From positions 186,001 to 250,000 of the forward strand of contig NZ_JAZHOB010000002.1 in NCBI RefSeq assembly GCF_048751585.1: a DNA stretch of 64,000 nt. The letters run 5' to 3'. The stretch comes from G025836975 sp048751585 (lineage in GTDB: Bacteria; Pseudomonadota; Gammaproteobacteria; Burkholderiales; Burkholderiaceae_B). Below are positions 50,950 to 58,279 of this stretch, piece after piece. Both the position numbers and the translations under genes were made by a program. Numbering within the stretch: the stretch's first letter is position 1; every line of letters begins with the position of its first letter. The notes below the pieces were generated by a model. The model did not search any database. It saw only the letters and a list, made by a program, of their open reading frames with translations, and was not told the origin of the DNA.

Positions 50950-53003
50950 TAGTACATGCGCAGGCCCAGCATTACACGCCTTCCCGGCAGGGGAGCCGCG
51001 GACGATATGAAAGAGGCATGGTTGAATGCCTGCTGATTCGCCAGGTTGGTGGCGCGAAGGTAGGCGGTGTAATCCAGGGCGCCGGCCCGGCCGTCGTATT
51101 CAATGCCTAGATTAAGCATGTTGTACCCGGGCGTTTCGCTTTCGTAGCCGGCCAGCCTGTCCTGGCGGAAGACACGATACGCCTCGACATTCGATGACCA
51201 GTCCCCACCCAGACGCGCCTGAAGGCGAACCCCCGCGCGGACTGCGGGAATGCGCGGCAGGTTGCCGTCCTTGCCGGTAAGCTTGCCGCGCACCATATCG
51301 CCGAACACCGAGGCGGTCAGATACGGATTGAAGCGATAGCTTGCCTCGGCTTCGACACCCATGAACCGGGCATCGTGCTGTGCGTACTCGATCAGCCGGA
51401 AATCCTCATGGCGATCCAGTGTATCGGCGTAGATATAGTTCTTCACTTGATTGAAGAACACGCTGACGGCGAAGCGTGCATCGCCGGCATGCTTGCGCAG
51501 CGTCAAGTCGACATTCTGCGAGGTTTCCTGTTTCAGGTCGGCGTTGCCGATCTCGTAGGTGTTTGTGGCCAGATGGATACCGTCCGCATAGAGCTCCTGG
51601 GCCGTGGGCAAACGCTGCGAACGCGATACGGACAAGGCAAGCGAGTACATGGGAGCGAAATCCCAGATGGCCGCCGTCGATAGCGATGTCCCGCTAAGCG
51701 CCGATCTGGGCTGCGTGCCCTGAGGGGTGACCGACTGCCGTTCCTGGCGGGCGCCGACTTCGAACCGCCAGTCGCTCAGCCGATATTCTTCAAGCAGGAA
51801 GACACCCAGGTTCTTCGTAATGGTTTTGGGTAGAAAGCTTTCTTCCCCCAGCGCGCTGAAGTCGCTGCGCGAGCCTTGCACGCCGAATACGCCGCGCCAT
51901 CCGGCAATGGGCTCATGTTCGAATTCCACGCGGGCGTCGTAGCTTCGGTTCTTGAAGGTGGTTGCAACGGCGGCGCCTTCGATCTCCTGATGCTGGTAAT
52001 CGGTCAGGCCGCCACGCACGCGAATCTTGCGGATGCCGGCCAATGGCTCCCGATACTCGCCGCGCACATCGATTCTTTCGTTCTTCAATCGTACAAAGGG
52101 AGCCGCTTCCGTGTGCTCGTGTTCATGGTCATGACCATGATCGTCGCCATCGTGGCCGCCGCAATGCAGGTGGCTGCCGTGCGGATGGCAGGATTCATAT
52201 TCGTGATTGTGGCCGGGCAGTCCGTACTCGCTGCGTGTATTGGTATAGGCCACTCCGATAAAGCCGCGGCTGCCTATCCAGGACATCCCGACGCTGCCTG
52301 TGGTGCTTTCTTCGAATGAGCCTTTCAGTTTTCCGTCGGGCCAGTCGGGCACCTTGTAATCGTCGGAATGCCGCCGCAGGCCCTCGACGTGGATGGCGAA
52401 GTTGTCTTTGCCCGCCGTGATGCCGGTCGCGGCGGCCCGTTCGTTGGAACCTGTCGACCCGCGCAGCTCGGCGTATCCTTCCACGCCTTTTTCGGGGATG
52501 GCCTCCGGAATCTTGTCATCGATGACATTTACCACGCCGCCTATGGCGCCGCCGCCGTACAGCAAGGTGGCGGGCCCGCGCAGAACCTCGATGCGGCGCG
52601 CCAGCATGGGCTCACTGGTAATTGCATGGTCCGGCGAGACCCCTGAAGCGTCCATCAGTTCCGAGCCGTCGGACAGGATCTTGACGCGTGGAGCCGACTG
52701 GCCGCGTATGACCGGGCGGCTGGCCCCGGCGCCGAACGTATCGGCGTGTACGCCCAGCATGCCGTTCAGCGTGTCGCCAAGCGTGGCTTCCCGCTTTAGA
52801 ACCAGGGAAGCGCCGTCCAGCGTTTCCACCGGATTCGCGATGGTGTCCTCGGTAAGCCCCAGGGGGCTGGCGGATATCGTGATGGCGTCCAGCGTTTGCG
52901 CTGCGGCTTTGCGGTCGTCTTGCGGAATGTCCGGCTGGGCGGCCAGGACGGGGCTGAAGATCAGGGCGAGCCCTGCGGCTAGCGGTCGGAATCTGGATGG
53001 CAT
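50946..53003 (-). CDS. znuD: TonB-dependent zinc receptor, ZnuD type
   Basis: The 685-residue outer-membrane receptor has a signal peptide (about 1-22), a plug domain with RPVIRGQSAPRVKILSDG and VLRGPATLLYGGGAIGGVVN, and a 22-strand barrel ending in an aromatic (MYY). Residues 265-298 form a His-rich extracellular loop (HNHEYESCHPHG then HDHEHEH) placed as in neisserial ZnuD, and much of the remaining pattern (QRLPTAQELYADGIHLATNT) also matches from memory. A perfect Zur box lies 48 bp upstream, so zinc starvation should induce it. No znuABC genes are in the window. Confidence 0.9.
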   Translation of the reverse strand: MPSRFRPLAAGLALIFSPVLAAQPDIPQDDRKAAAQTLDAITISASPLGLTEDTIANPVETLDGASLVLKREATLGDTLNGMLGVHADTFGAGASRPVIRGQSAPRVKILSDGSELMDASGVSPDHAITSEPMLARRIEVLRGPATLLYGGGAIGGVVNVIDDKIPEAIPEKGVEGYAELRGSTGSNERAAATGITAGKDNFAIHVEGLRRHSDDYKVPDWPDGKLKGSFEESTTGSVGMSWIGSRGFIGVAYTNTRSEYGLPGHNHEYESCHPHGSHLHCGGHDGDDHGHDHEHEHTEAAPFVRLKNERIDVRGEYREPLAGIRKIRVRGGLTDYQHQEIEGAAVATTFKNRSYDARVEFEHEPIAGWRGVFGVQGSRSDFSALGEESFLPKTITKNLGVFLLEEYRLSDWRFEVGARQERQSVTPQGTQPRSALSGTSLSTAAIWDFAPMYSLALSVSRSQRLPTAQELYADGIHLATNTYEIGNADLKQETSQNVDLTLRKHAGDARFAVSVFFNQVKNYIYADTLDRHEDFRLIEYAQHDARFMGVEAEASYRFNPYLTASVFGDMVRGKLTGKDGNLPRIPAVRAGVRLQARLGGDWSSNVEAYRVFRQDRLAGYESETPGYNMLNLGIEYDGRAGALDYTAYLRATNLANQQAFNHASFISSAAPLPGRRVMLGLRMYY

Positions 53004-53050
53004 GGGTTTTCCGGTTCGATGAGATCGGGGAGTCCGATGATTAAAAATGC

Positions 53051-53069
53051 AATGTTATAACATAACATT
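53051..53069. promoter_or_regulatory. Zur box
   Basis: AATGTTATAACATAACATT is a perfect 8-3-8 inverted repeat. Its centre fits the neisserial Zur consensus TGTTATDNHATAACA at every position, and it lies upstream of znuD. Confidence 0.85.
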
Positions 53070-53325
53070 ATTTTCCTGGTCGATGGCCGGCCATCAAGAC
53101 GGTTCCCGGGTCGTCGCCGCTAATTGGGGAAGAATTGCGCTGTGGGCGGCTATCCCCGGATCAGGCGCAACTGTGGCTTTCCGGCAAGAATCAAGCGGCT
53201 TTGGGGTAAATACCAAGAGACGGCTTGCTAGGTATGGGCATTACATGCTAAAGTGCTACGCTTAACCAAAAAAGTTTTGGTTTTTAAGAATTCATGTGCG
53301 CGGCGAGGGCCGCTACAGTATGGGC

Positions 53326-53401
53326 GCGGTGCTTGCACCGCAACGATGCGGTAACGGTATTCAAAGTGCACGGTAATTAGCCCCGACCAATCGCAGTCGG
53401 G
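53326..53401 (+). promoter_or_regulatory. rplC leader with competing hairpins
   Basis: The hairpin GCGGTG / CACCGC (53326-53341) shares the strand ACCGC with a second possible hairpin ACCGC / GCGGT (53337-53352), so they cannot form together. A third stem, CCCGAC / GTCGGG (53382-53401), ends 5 bp before the ribosome site. This arrangement would suit translational or attenuation control. Confidence 0.5.
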
Positions 53402-53414
53402 AATGGAGAAAACG

Positions 53415-54104
53415 ATGTCGAACTCGACACCTACGCCTGCCGCCTATCGGCTGGGACTCGTGGGGCGTAAAGTCGGCATGACCCGTATTTTCACCGAGGA
53501 AGGCGAGTCCATCCCGGTGACAGTACTGGACGTGTCGAACAACCGCATTACCCAGGTCAAGTCGCCAGAAATCGATGGTTACGCGGCTGTGCAAGTAGCC
53601 TACGGTACCCGTCGCGCATCCCGCGTGACCAAGCCGCAAGCTGGGCATTACGCAAAGGCCGGCTCCGAAGCCGGTAGCATCCTCAAAGAATTCCGTCTCG
53701 ACCCCGCCAAAGCCGCCGAATTTTCGGCCGGTTCGGTTGTGGCCGTGGAAAGCGTTTTCGAAGCAGGACAAAAAGTTGACGTCACTGGCACCACGATCGG
53801 TAAAGGCTTTGCCGGCACCATCAAGCGCCACCACTTCAGCTCGCAACGTGCTTCGCACGGTAACTCGCGTTCGCACCGCGTTCCGGGTTCCATCGGCCAG
53901 GCGCAAGATCCAGGTCGTATTTTTCCCGGCAAGAAAATGTCGGGTCACCTGGGCGATGCTACCCGTACCGTTCAAAACCTAGACATCGTGCGTGTCGATG
54001 CCGAACGCGGCTTGTTGCTGGTCAAGGGCGCTGTCCCCGGCCACAAGAACTCCGATGTCGTCGTGCGTCCCGCCATCAAGATGTCGGCCAAGAAAGGAGC
54101 CTAA
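53415..54104 (+). CDS. rplC: 50S ribosomal protein L3
   Basis: The 230-residue L3 is an early 23S rRNA-binding protein. RLGLVGRKVGMTRIF and the GKGFAGTIKRHHFSSQRASHG loop are diagnostic. The ATG at 53415 has GGAGA 5 bp upstream; an ATG four codons earlier overlaps that ribosome site. It begins the rplC-D-W-B-rpsS-rplV-rpsC-rplP-rpmC-rpsQ operon, without rpsJ in front. Confidence 0.97.
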   Translation: MSNSTPTPAAYRLGLVGRKVGMTRIFTEEGESIPVTVLDVSNNRITQVKSPEIDGYAAVQVAYGTRRASRVTKPQAGHYAKAGSEAGSILKEFRLDPAKAAEFSAGSVVAVESVFEAGQKVDVTGTTIGKGFAGTIKRHHFSSQRASHGNSRSHRVPGSIGQAQDPGRIFPGKKMSGHLGDATRTVQNLDIVRVDAERGLLLVKGAVPGHKNSDVVVRPAIKMSAKKGA

Positions 54105-54106
54105 TC

Positions 54107-54727
54107 ATGGAACTCAAGCTCCTGAATGACCAGGGTCAATCCGCTTCCACCGTTGCCGCTCCGGATACGATTTTCGGCCGCGACTTCAATGAAGCGCTGG
54201 TACACCAGATCGTCGTCGCGTTTCAAGCCAATGCCCGCAGCGGTAACCGCGCGCAGAAAGGCCGCGACACCGTCAGGCACAGCACCAAGAAGCCGTGGCG
54301 CCAGAAAGGCACCGGCCGTGCCCGCTCGGGCATGACTTCCTCGCCCATCTGGCGTGGAGGCGGTCGTGCGTTTCCGAATTCTCCCGAAGAGAATTTCTCG
54401 CACAAGGTCAACAAGAAGATGTATCGCGCCGGTATCCGTGCGATCCTTTCCCAGTTGGCTCGCGAAGATCGCATCGCCGTGGTCGACACTTTTGAACTCG
54501 AATCCCCCAAGACCAAGCTGGCAGCCGAAAAGCTGAAAAGCATGGGCCTGGAATCGGTGCTCATCATTACCGACGTGCTCGACGAAAACGTTTATCTCGC
54601 TACGCGCAACCTGCCGCACGTTGCCGTGGTTGAACCGCGTTATGCCGATCCGCTGTCGCTGATCCACTACAAGAAAGTGCTGATCACCAAGCCGGCTATC
54701 GCTCAACTCGAGGAGATGTTGGGATGA
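54107..54727 (+). CDS. rplD: 50S ribosomal protein L4
   Basis: The 206-residue L4 contacts 23S domain I and, in E. coli, represses its operon by attenuation and translational control. The RPWRQKGTGRARSG-type loop (here KPWRQKGTGRARSG) is intact. It starts 2 bp after rplC and overlaps rplW by 4 bp. Confidence 0.98.
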   Translation: MELKLLNDQGQSASTVAAPDTIFGRDFNEALVHQIVVAFQANARSGNRAQKGRDTVRHSTKKPWRQKGTGRARSGMTSSPIWRGGGRAFPNSPEENFSHKVNKKMYRAGIRAILSQLAREDRIAVVDTFELESPKTKLAAEKLKSMGLESVLIITDVLDENVYLATRNLPHVAVVEPRYADPLSLIHYKKVLITKPAIAQLEEMLG

Positions 54728-55020
54728 ACGCCGAACGCTTAATGCAAGTTATCCTGGCTCCCATCGTGACTGAAAAAGCCACGTTTGTTGCCGAAAAAAA
54801 TCAGCAAATCGCTTTCCGCGTCGGCGCCGACGCCACCAAGCCCGAAATCAAGGCTGCCATCGAACTCCTTTTCAAGGTTGAAGTCGAGTCCGTGCAGGTT
54901 TTGAACACCAAGGGCAAGGAAAAGCGTTTTGGCCGTTTCATGGGTCGCCGCCGTAACGAGCGCAAGGCATATGTCTCGCTCAAAGACGGTCAGGAACTCG
55001 ACTTTACGGAGGTGAAGTAA
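54724..55020 (+). CDS. rplW: 50S ribosomal protein L23
   Basis: The 98-residue L23 sits at the exit tunnel and docks trigger factor and SRP. ILAPIVTEKAT and RRNERKAYVSLKDG are family motifs. It overlaps rplD by 4 bp and is followed directly by rplB. Confidence 0.98.
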   Translation: MNAERLMQVILAPIVTEKATFVAEKNQQIAFRVGADATKPEIKAAIELLFKVEVESVQVLNTKGKEKRFGRFMGRRRNERKAYVSLKDGQELDFTEVK

Positions 55021-55848
55021 ATGGCACTCGTAAAAGTCAAGCCGACTTCGGCCGGTCGCCGCGGCATGATCAAGGTCGTAAGCCCTGATCTGCACAAAGG
55101 CGAGCCGTTCGCAGCTCTGCTCGAAAAGAAAAAGCGTGGTTCGGGCCGTAACAACAACGGTCACATCACCGTTCGCCACCGCGGCGGCGGCCACAAGCAG
55201 CACTATCGCCTGGTTGATTTCCGTCGCAACAAAGACGGTATTCCAGCGAAGGTCGAGCGTCTTGAATACGACCCCAACCGTACTGCGCACATTGCATTGC
55301 TGTGCTACGCAGACGGCGAGCGTCGCTACATCATCGCTCCTCGCGGCCTTGAAGTTGGCGCAACCTTGTTGTCGGGCCTGGATGCTCCCATCCGCTCGGG
55401 CAACACGCTGCCCATCCGCAACATACCGGTCGGTTCCACCATCCATTGCATCGAAATGCTTCCGGGCAAAGGTGCACAGATGGCCCGCTCCGCTGGCGCA
55501 TCGGCTGTGCTGATGGCGCGCGAAGGTACTTATGCCCAGGTGCGCTTGCGCTCCGGCGAAGTCCGCCGCGTTCACATCGACTGCCGTGCAACCATAGGCG
55601 AAGTCGGAAACGAAGAAAACAGCTTGCGTCAAATCGGTAAAGCCGGTGCCATGCGCTGGCGTGGTGTCCGTCCTACGGTGCGTGGCGTTGCCATGAACCC
55701 GGTCGATCACCCGCACGGTGGTGGTGAAGGACGTACTGGTGAAGGTCGCGAACCGGTCAGCCCATGGGGCACACCGGCCAAGGGCTTCAGAACCCGTCGT
55801 AACAAGCGCACAGACAATATGATTGTCTCGCGCCGCAAGCGCAAGTAA
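55021..55848 (+). CDS. rplB: 50S ribosomal protein L2
   Basis: The 275-residue L2 lies near the peptidyl transferase centre. The conserved C-terminal NPVDHPHGGGEGRTGEGR, with its catalytic-centre His, and RNKRTDNMIVSRRKRK are present. No spacer separates it from rplW. Confidence 0.98.
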   Translation: MALVKVKPTSAGRRGMIKVVSPDLHKGEPFAALLEKKKRGSGRNNNGHITVRHRGGGHKQHYRLVDFRRNKDGIPAKVERLEYDPNRTAHIALLCYADGERRYIIAPRGLEVGATLLSGLDAPIRSGNTLPIRNIPVGSTIHCIEMLPGKGAQMARSAGASAVLMAREGTYAQVRLRSGEVRRVHIDCRATIGEVGNEENSLRQIGKAGAMRWRGVRPTVRGVAMNPVDHPHGGGEGRTGEGREPVSPWGTPAKGFRTRRNKRTDNMIVSRRKRK

Positions 55849-55860
55849 GGGGCGAACAAC

Positions 55861-56136
55861 ATGTCACGTTCGATCAAAAAAGGCCCATTCGTCGATGCGC
55901 ATCTGATCAAAAAAATCGATGCGGCCGTCGAAGGCAAAGAGAAAAAGCCGATCAAAACCTGGTCGCGCCGTTCCACCATCCTGCCCGAGTTCATTGGGCT
56001 GACGATTGCTGTGCACAATGGCCGCCAGCACGTTCCCGTTTATATCAACGAGAACATGGTCGGCCACAAGCTCGGCGAGTTCGCGCTGACCCGTACGTTC
56101 AAGGGTCACGCCGCGGACAAGAAGTCCAAGAGGTAA
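55861..56136 (+). CDS. rpsS: 30S ribosomal protein S19
   Basis: The 91-residue S19 binds the 30S head with S13. It begins MSRSIKKGPFVDAHL and contains WSRRSTILPEFIGLTIAVHN. It is 12 bp after rplB. Confidence 0.98.
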   Translation: MSRSIKKGPFVDAHLIKKIDAAVEGKEKKPIKTWSRRSTILPEFIGLTIAVHNGRQHVPVYINENMVGHKLGEFALTRTFKGHAADKKSKR

Positions 56137-56139
56137 GTG

Positions 56140-56469
56140 ATGGAAACTACTGCAATTATCCGTGGAGTCCATATTTCGGCCCAGAAGACACGTCTTGTAG
56201 CGGATCTGATCCGCGGCAAGTCGGTTGCCCAGGCGCTGAATATCCTGACATTCACACCCAAGAAGGCCGCGGGCATCCTCAAGAAAGCGCTTGAGTCCGC
56301 GATCGCCAACGCCGAGCACAACGACGGCGCCGATATCGATGAACTCAAGGTCACCACAGTCTATGTTGACAAGGGCCAATCGATGAAGCGTTTCTCCGCG
56401 CGTGCAAAAGGCCGCGGTAACCGTATCGAGAAGCAGACTTGCCACATCGTGGTCAAAGTCGGAGCTTAA
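56140..56469 (+). CDS. rplV: 50S ribosomal protein L22
   Basis: The 109-residue L22 lines the exit tunnel. The tunnel loop region ARAKGRGNRIEKQTCHI is intact, with no duplication or deletion of the kind linked to macrolide resistance. The ATG at 56140 is preferred; a GTG immediately before it would add one residue. Confidence 0.97.
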   Translation: METTAIIRGVHISAQKTRLVADLIRGKSVAQALNILTFTPKKAAGILKKALESAIANAEHNDGADIDELKVTTVYVDKGQSMKRFSARAKGRGNRIEKQTCHIVVKVGA

Positions 56470-56478
56470 GGAGTCACA

Positions 56479-57276
56479 ATGGGACAGAAAATACACCCGA
56501 TTGGGTTCCGCCTCGCGGTTAACCGCAACTGGACTTCGCGCTGGTACGCCGACGACAAGAACTTCGGCGGCATGCTGGCTGAAGATATCCGCGTTCGCGA
56601 ATACCTGAAGAAGAAACTCAAAAGCGCCTCCGTAGGTCGCGTGATCATCGAGCGTCCCGCCAAGAACGCCCGCATTACGGTTTACTCGGCTCGTCCGGGC
56701 GTCGTAATCGGCAAACGCGGCGAAGACATCGAAAGCCTGAAGGCTGATCTGCAGCGCCTGATGGGCGTGCCCGTGCACGTCAATATCGAAGAAATTCGCA
56801 AGCCTGAAACCGACGCTCAGCTGGTCGCCGATTCCATCGCGCAACAGCTCGAAAAGCGCATTATGTTCCGCCGCGCCATGAAACGCGCCATGCAGAACGC
56901 AATGCGTCTGGGTGCCCAAGGTATCAAGATCATGAGCGCGGGCCGCTTGAACGGTATTGAAATCGCTCGCACCGAATGGTATCGCGAAGGCCGTGTGCCC
57001 CTGCACACCCTGCGCGCCAATATCGATTACGGTACGTCCGAAGCGCAAACGACATACGGCATTATTGGTATCAAAGTCTGGGTCTACAAGGGCGACATGC
57101 TGCCTAACGGCGAAATGCCTCCCGAGACCGCGGCTCCTCGCGACGAAGAGCGTCGTCCGCGCCGCGCCCCCCGTGGCGAGCGGCCCGACGGTCGCCGTCC
57201 TAGCGCCGGACGCGGTCGTGGTCCTCGCAAAGACGCTGCGCCAGCAACGGCTGCGCCCGCGCCTGAAGGAGAATAA
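56479..57276 (+). CDS. rpsC: 30S ribosomal protein S3
   Basis: The 265-residue S3 has an N-terminal KH domain (ARITVYSARPGVVIGKRGED) and the conserved C-terminal domain. Compared with E. coli S3 (233) it has an additional tail of about 40 residues rich in Arg, Pro and Ala (for example RRPRRAPRGERPDGRRPS), probably disordered and RNA-binding. Such tails occur in Burkholderiales. Confidence 0.97.
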   Translation: MGQKIHPIGFRLAVNRNWTSRWYADDKNFGGMLAEDIRVREYLKKKLKSASVGRVIIERPAKNARITVYSARPGVVIGKRGEDIESLKADLQRLMGVPVHVNIEEIRKPETDAQLVADSIAQQLEKRIMFRRAMKRAMQNAMRLGAQGIKIMSAGRLNGIEIARTEWYREGRVPLHTLRANIDYGTSEAQTTYGIIGIKVWVYKGDMLPNGEMPPETAAPRDEERRPRRAPRGERPDGRRPSAGRGRGPRKDAAPATAAPAPEGE

Positions 57277-57278
57277 AC

Positions 57279-57695
57279 ATGCTGCAACCGTCACGCAGAA
57301 AATACCGCAAAGAGCAAAAGGGCCGCAACACGGGCCTGGCTACTCGCGGTGCACAAGTATCGTTTGGCGAGTTCGGTTTGAAGGCCACGGGTCGTGGCCG
57401 CCTTACCGCACGCCAGATCGAAGCTGCTCGTCGTGCGATCAACCGCCACATCAAACGTGGCGGCCGTATCTGGATCCGCATCTTCCCGGACAAGCCGATT
57501 TCGCAGAAACCTGCAGAAGTCCGTATGGGTAACGGTAAGGGCAATCCTGAATACTGGGTCGCAGAAATTCAACCCGGCAAGGTGTTGTATGAAATGGAAG
57601 GTGTAAGCGAAGAGCTTGCACGTGAAGCTTTCCGCCTGGCCGCCGCTAAGCTGCCCATTGCCACGACCTTCGTGTCGCGTCATATCGGAGCTTAA
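57279..57695 (+). CDS. rplP: 50S ribosomal protein L16
   Basis: The 138-residue L16 helps position the A-site tRNA acceptor. It begins MLQPSRRKYRKEQKGRN and has the FGLKATGRGRLTARQIEAAR motif. It starts 2 bp after rpsC. Confidence 0.98.
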   Translation: MLQPSRRKYRKEQKGRNTGLATRGAQVSFGEFGLKATGRGRLTARQIEAARRAINRHIKRGGRIWIRIFPDKPISQKPAEVRMGNGKGNPEYWVAEIQPGKVLYEMEGVSEELAREAFRLAAAKLPIATTFVSRHIGA

Positions 57696-57704
57696 GGAGA
57701 CCTT

Positions 57705-57896
57705 ATGAAAGCCAGCGAACTCCGTTCCAAAGACGCCACCGAGCTCAGCAAAGAGCTCGAGAGCCTGCTGAAGGCACAATTCAACCTGCGTATGCAGCGT
57801 GCCACTCAGCAGCTTTCCAATACCAGCCAGATTGGTAAAGTCCGTCGCGATATCGCGCGTGTCCGCACCATCATGACTGAGAACGCAGGAAAGTAA
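57705..57896 (+). CDS. rpmC: 50S ribosomal protein L29
   Basis: The 63-residue two-helix L29 lies near the tunnel exit. It begins MKASELRSKDATELSKELES and ends with the conserved RRDIARVRTIM. It is one base before rpsQ. Confidence 0.97.
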   Translation: MKASELRSKDATELSKELESLLKAQFNLRMQRATQQLSNTSQIGKVRRDIARVRTIMTENAGK

Positions 57897-57897
57897 G

Positions 57898-58179
57898 ATG
57901 AGCGAAACTCAAAATACCCAACCGGCAAAGCGCCAGCGTACCCTCGTTGGCCAGGTTGTGAGCAACAAGATGGACAAGACTGTCGTGGTTCGCGTTGAGC
58001 GCCGCGTCAAGCATCCCGTCTTTGGCAAGATCATCGTCCGCTCCAATAAGTACAAGGCGCATGATGAAACCAACCAGTACAACGAAGGCGATACGGTTGA
58101 AATCGCGGAAGGTCGTCCGATCTCCCGCGATAAATCGTGGACTGTTGTGCGTTTGCTCGAAGCCGCACGCGTTATCTAA
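57898..58179 (+). CDS. rpsQ: 30S ribosomal protein S17
   Basis: The 93-residue OB-fold S17 binds helix 11 of 16S rRNA. RTLVGQVVSNKMDKTVVVRV and DTVEIAEGRPISRDKSWTVV are diagnostic. It is the last gene of this operon; a strong terminator follows, and rplN of the spc operon does not come next. Confidence 0.97.
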   Translation: MSETQNTQPAKRQRTLVGQVVSNKMDKTVVVRVERRVKHPVFGKIIVRSNKYKAHDETNQYNEGDTVEIAEGRPISRDKSWTVVRLLEAARVI

Positions 58180-58236
58180 GGTGCTTCGATCCAGGGCGGC
58201 CAGCCGCGCTGGATTCGACTCGCCGCGATAGGCAGC

Positions 58237-58266
58237 AAAAAGGCCCCGGATCTCCGGGGCCTTTTT
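58237..58266. terminator. Bidirectional terminator, rpsQ and fadD-like gene
   Basis: A stem of up to 14 bp (GGCCCCGGA / TCCGGGGCC core extended by A-T pairs) lies between the convergent rpsQ and fadD-like genes, with A and T tracts on both sides. Confidence 0.9.
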
Positions 58267-58279
58267 GCGTCTGCCGAAC

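Larger units (their letters stand above)
53004..53414. other. Intergenic region between znuD and rplC
   Basis: This 411-bp spacer between divergent genes holds the Zur box and a short AT-rich inverted repeat (AACCAAAA / TTTTGGTT, 53264-53282) that resembles a weak terminator. The rplC leader hairpins follow. I see no convincing -35/-10 pair for rplC; between 53070 and 53260 nothing else is evident. Confidence 0.5.
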
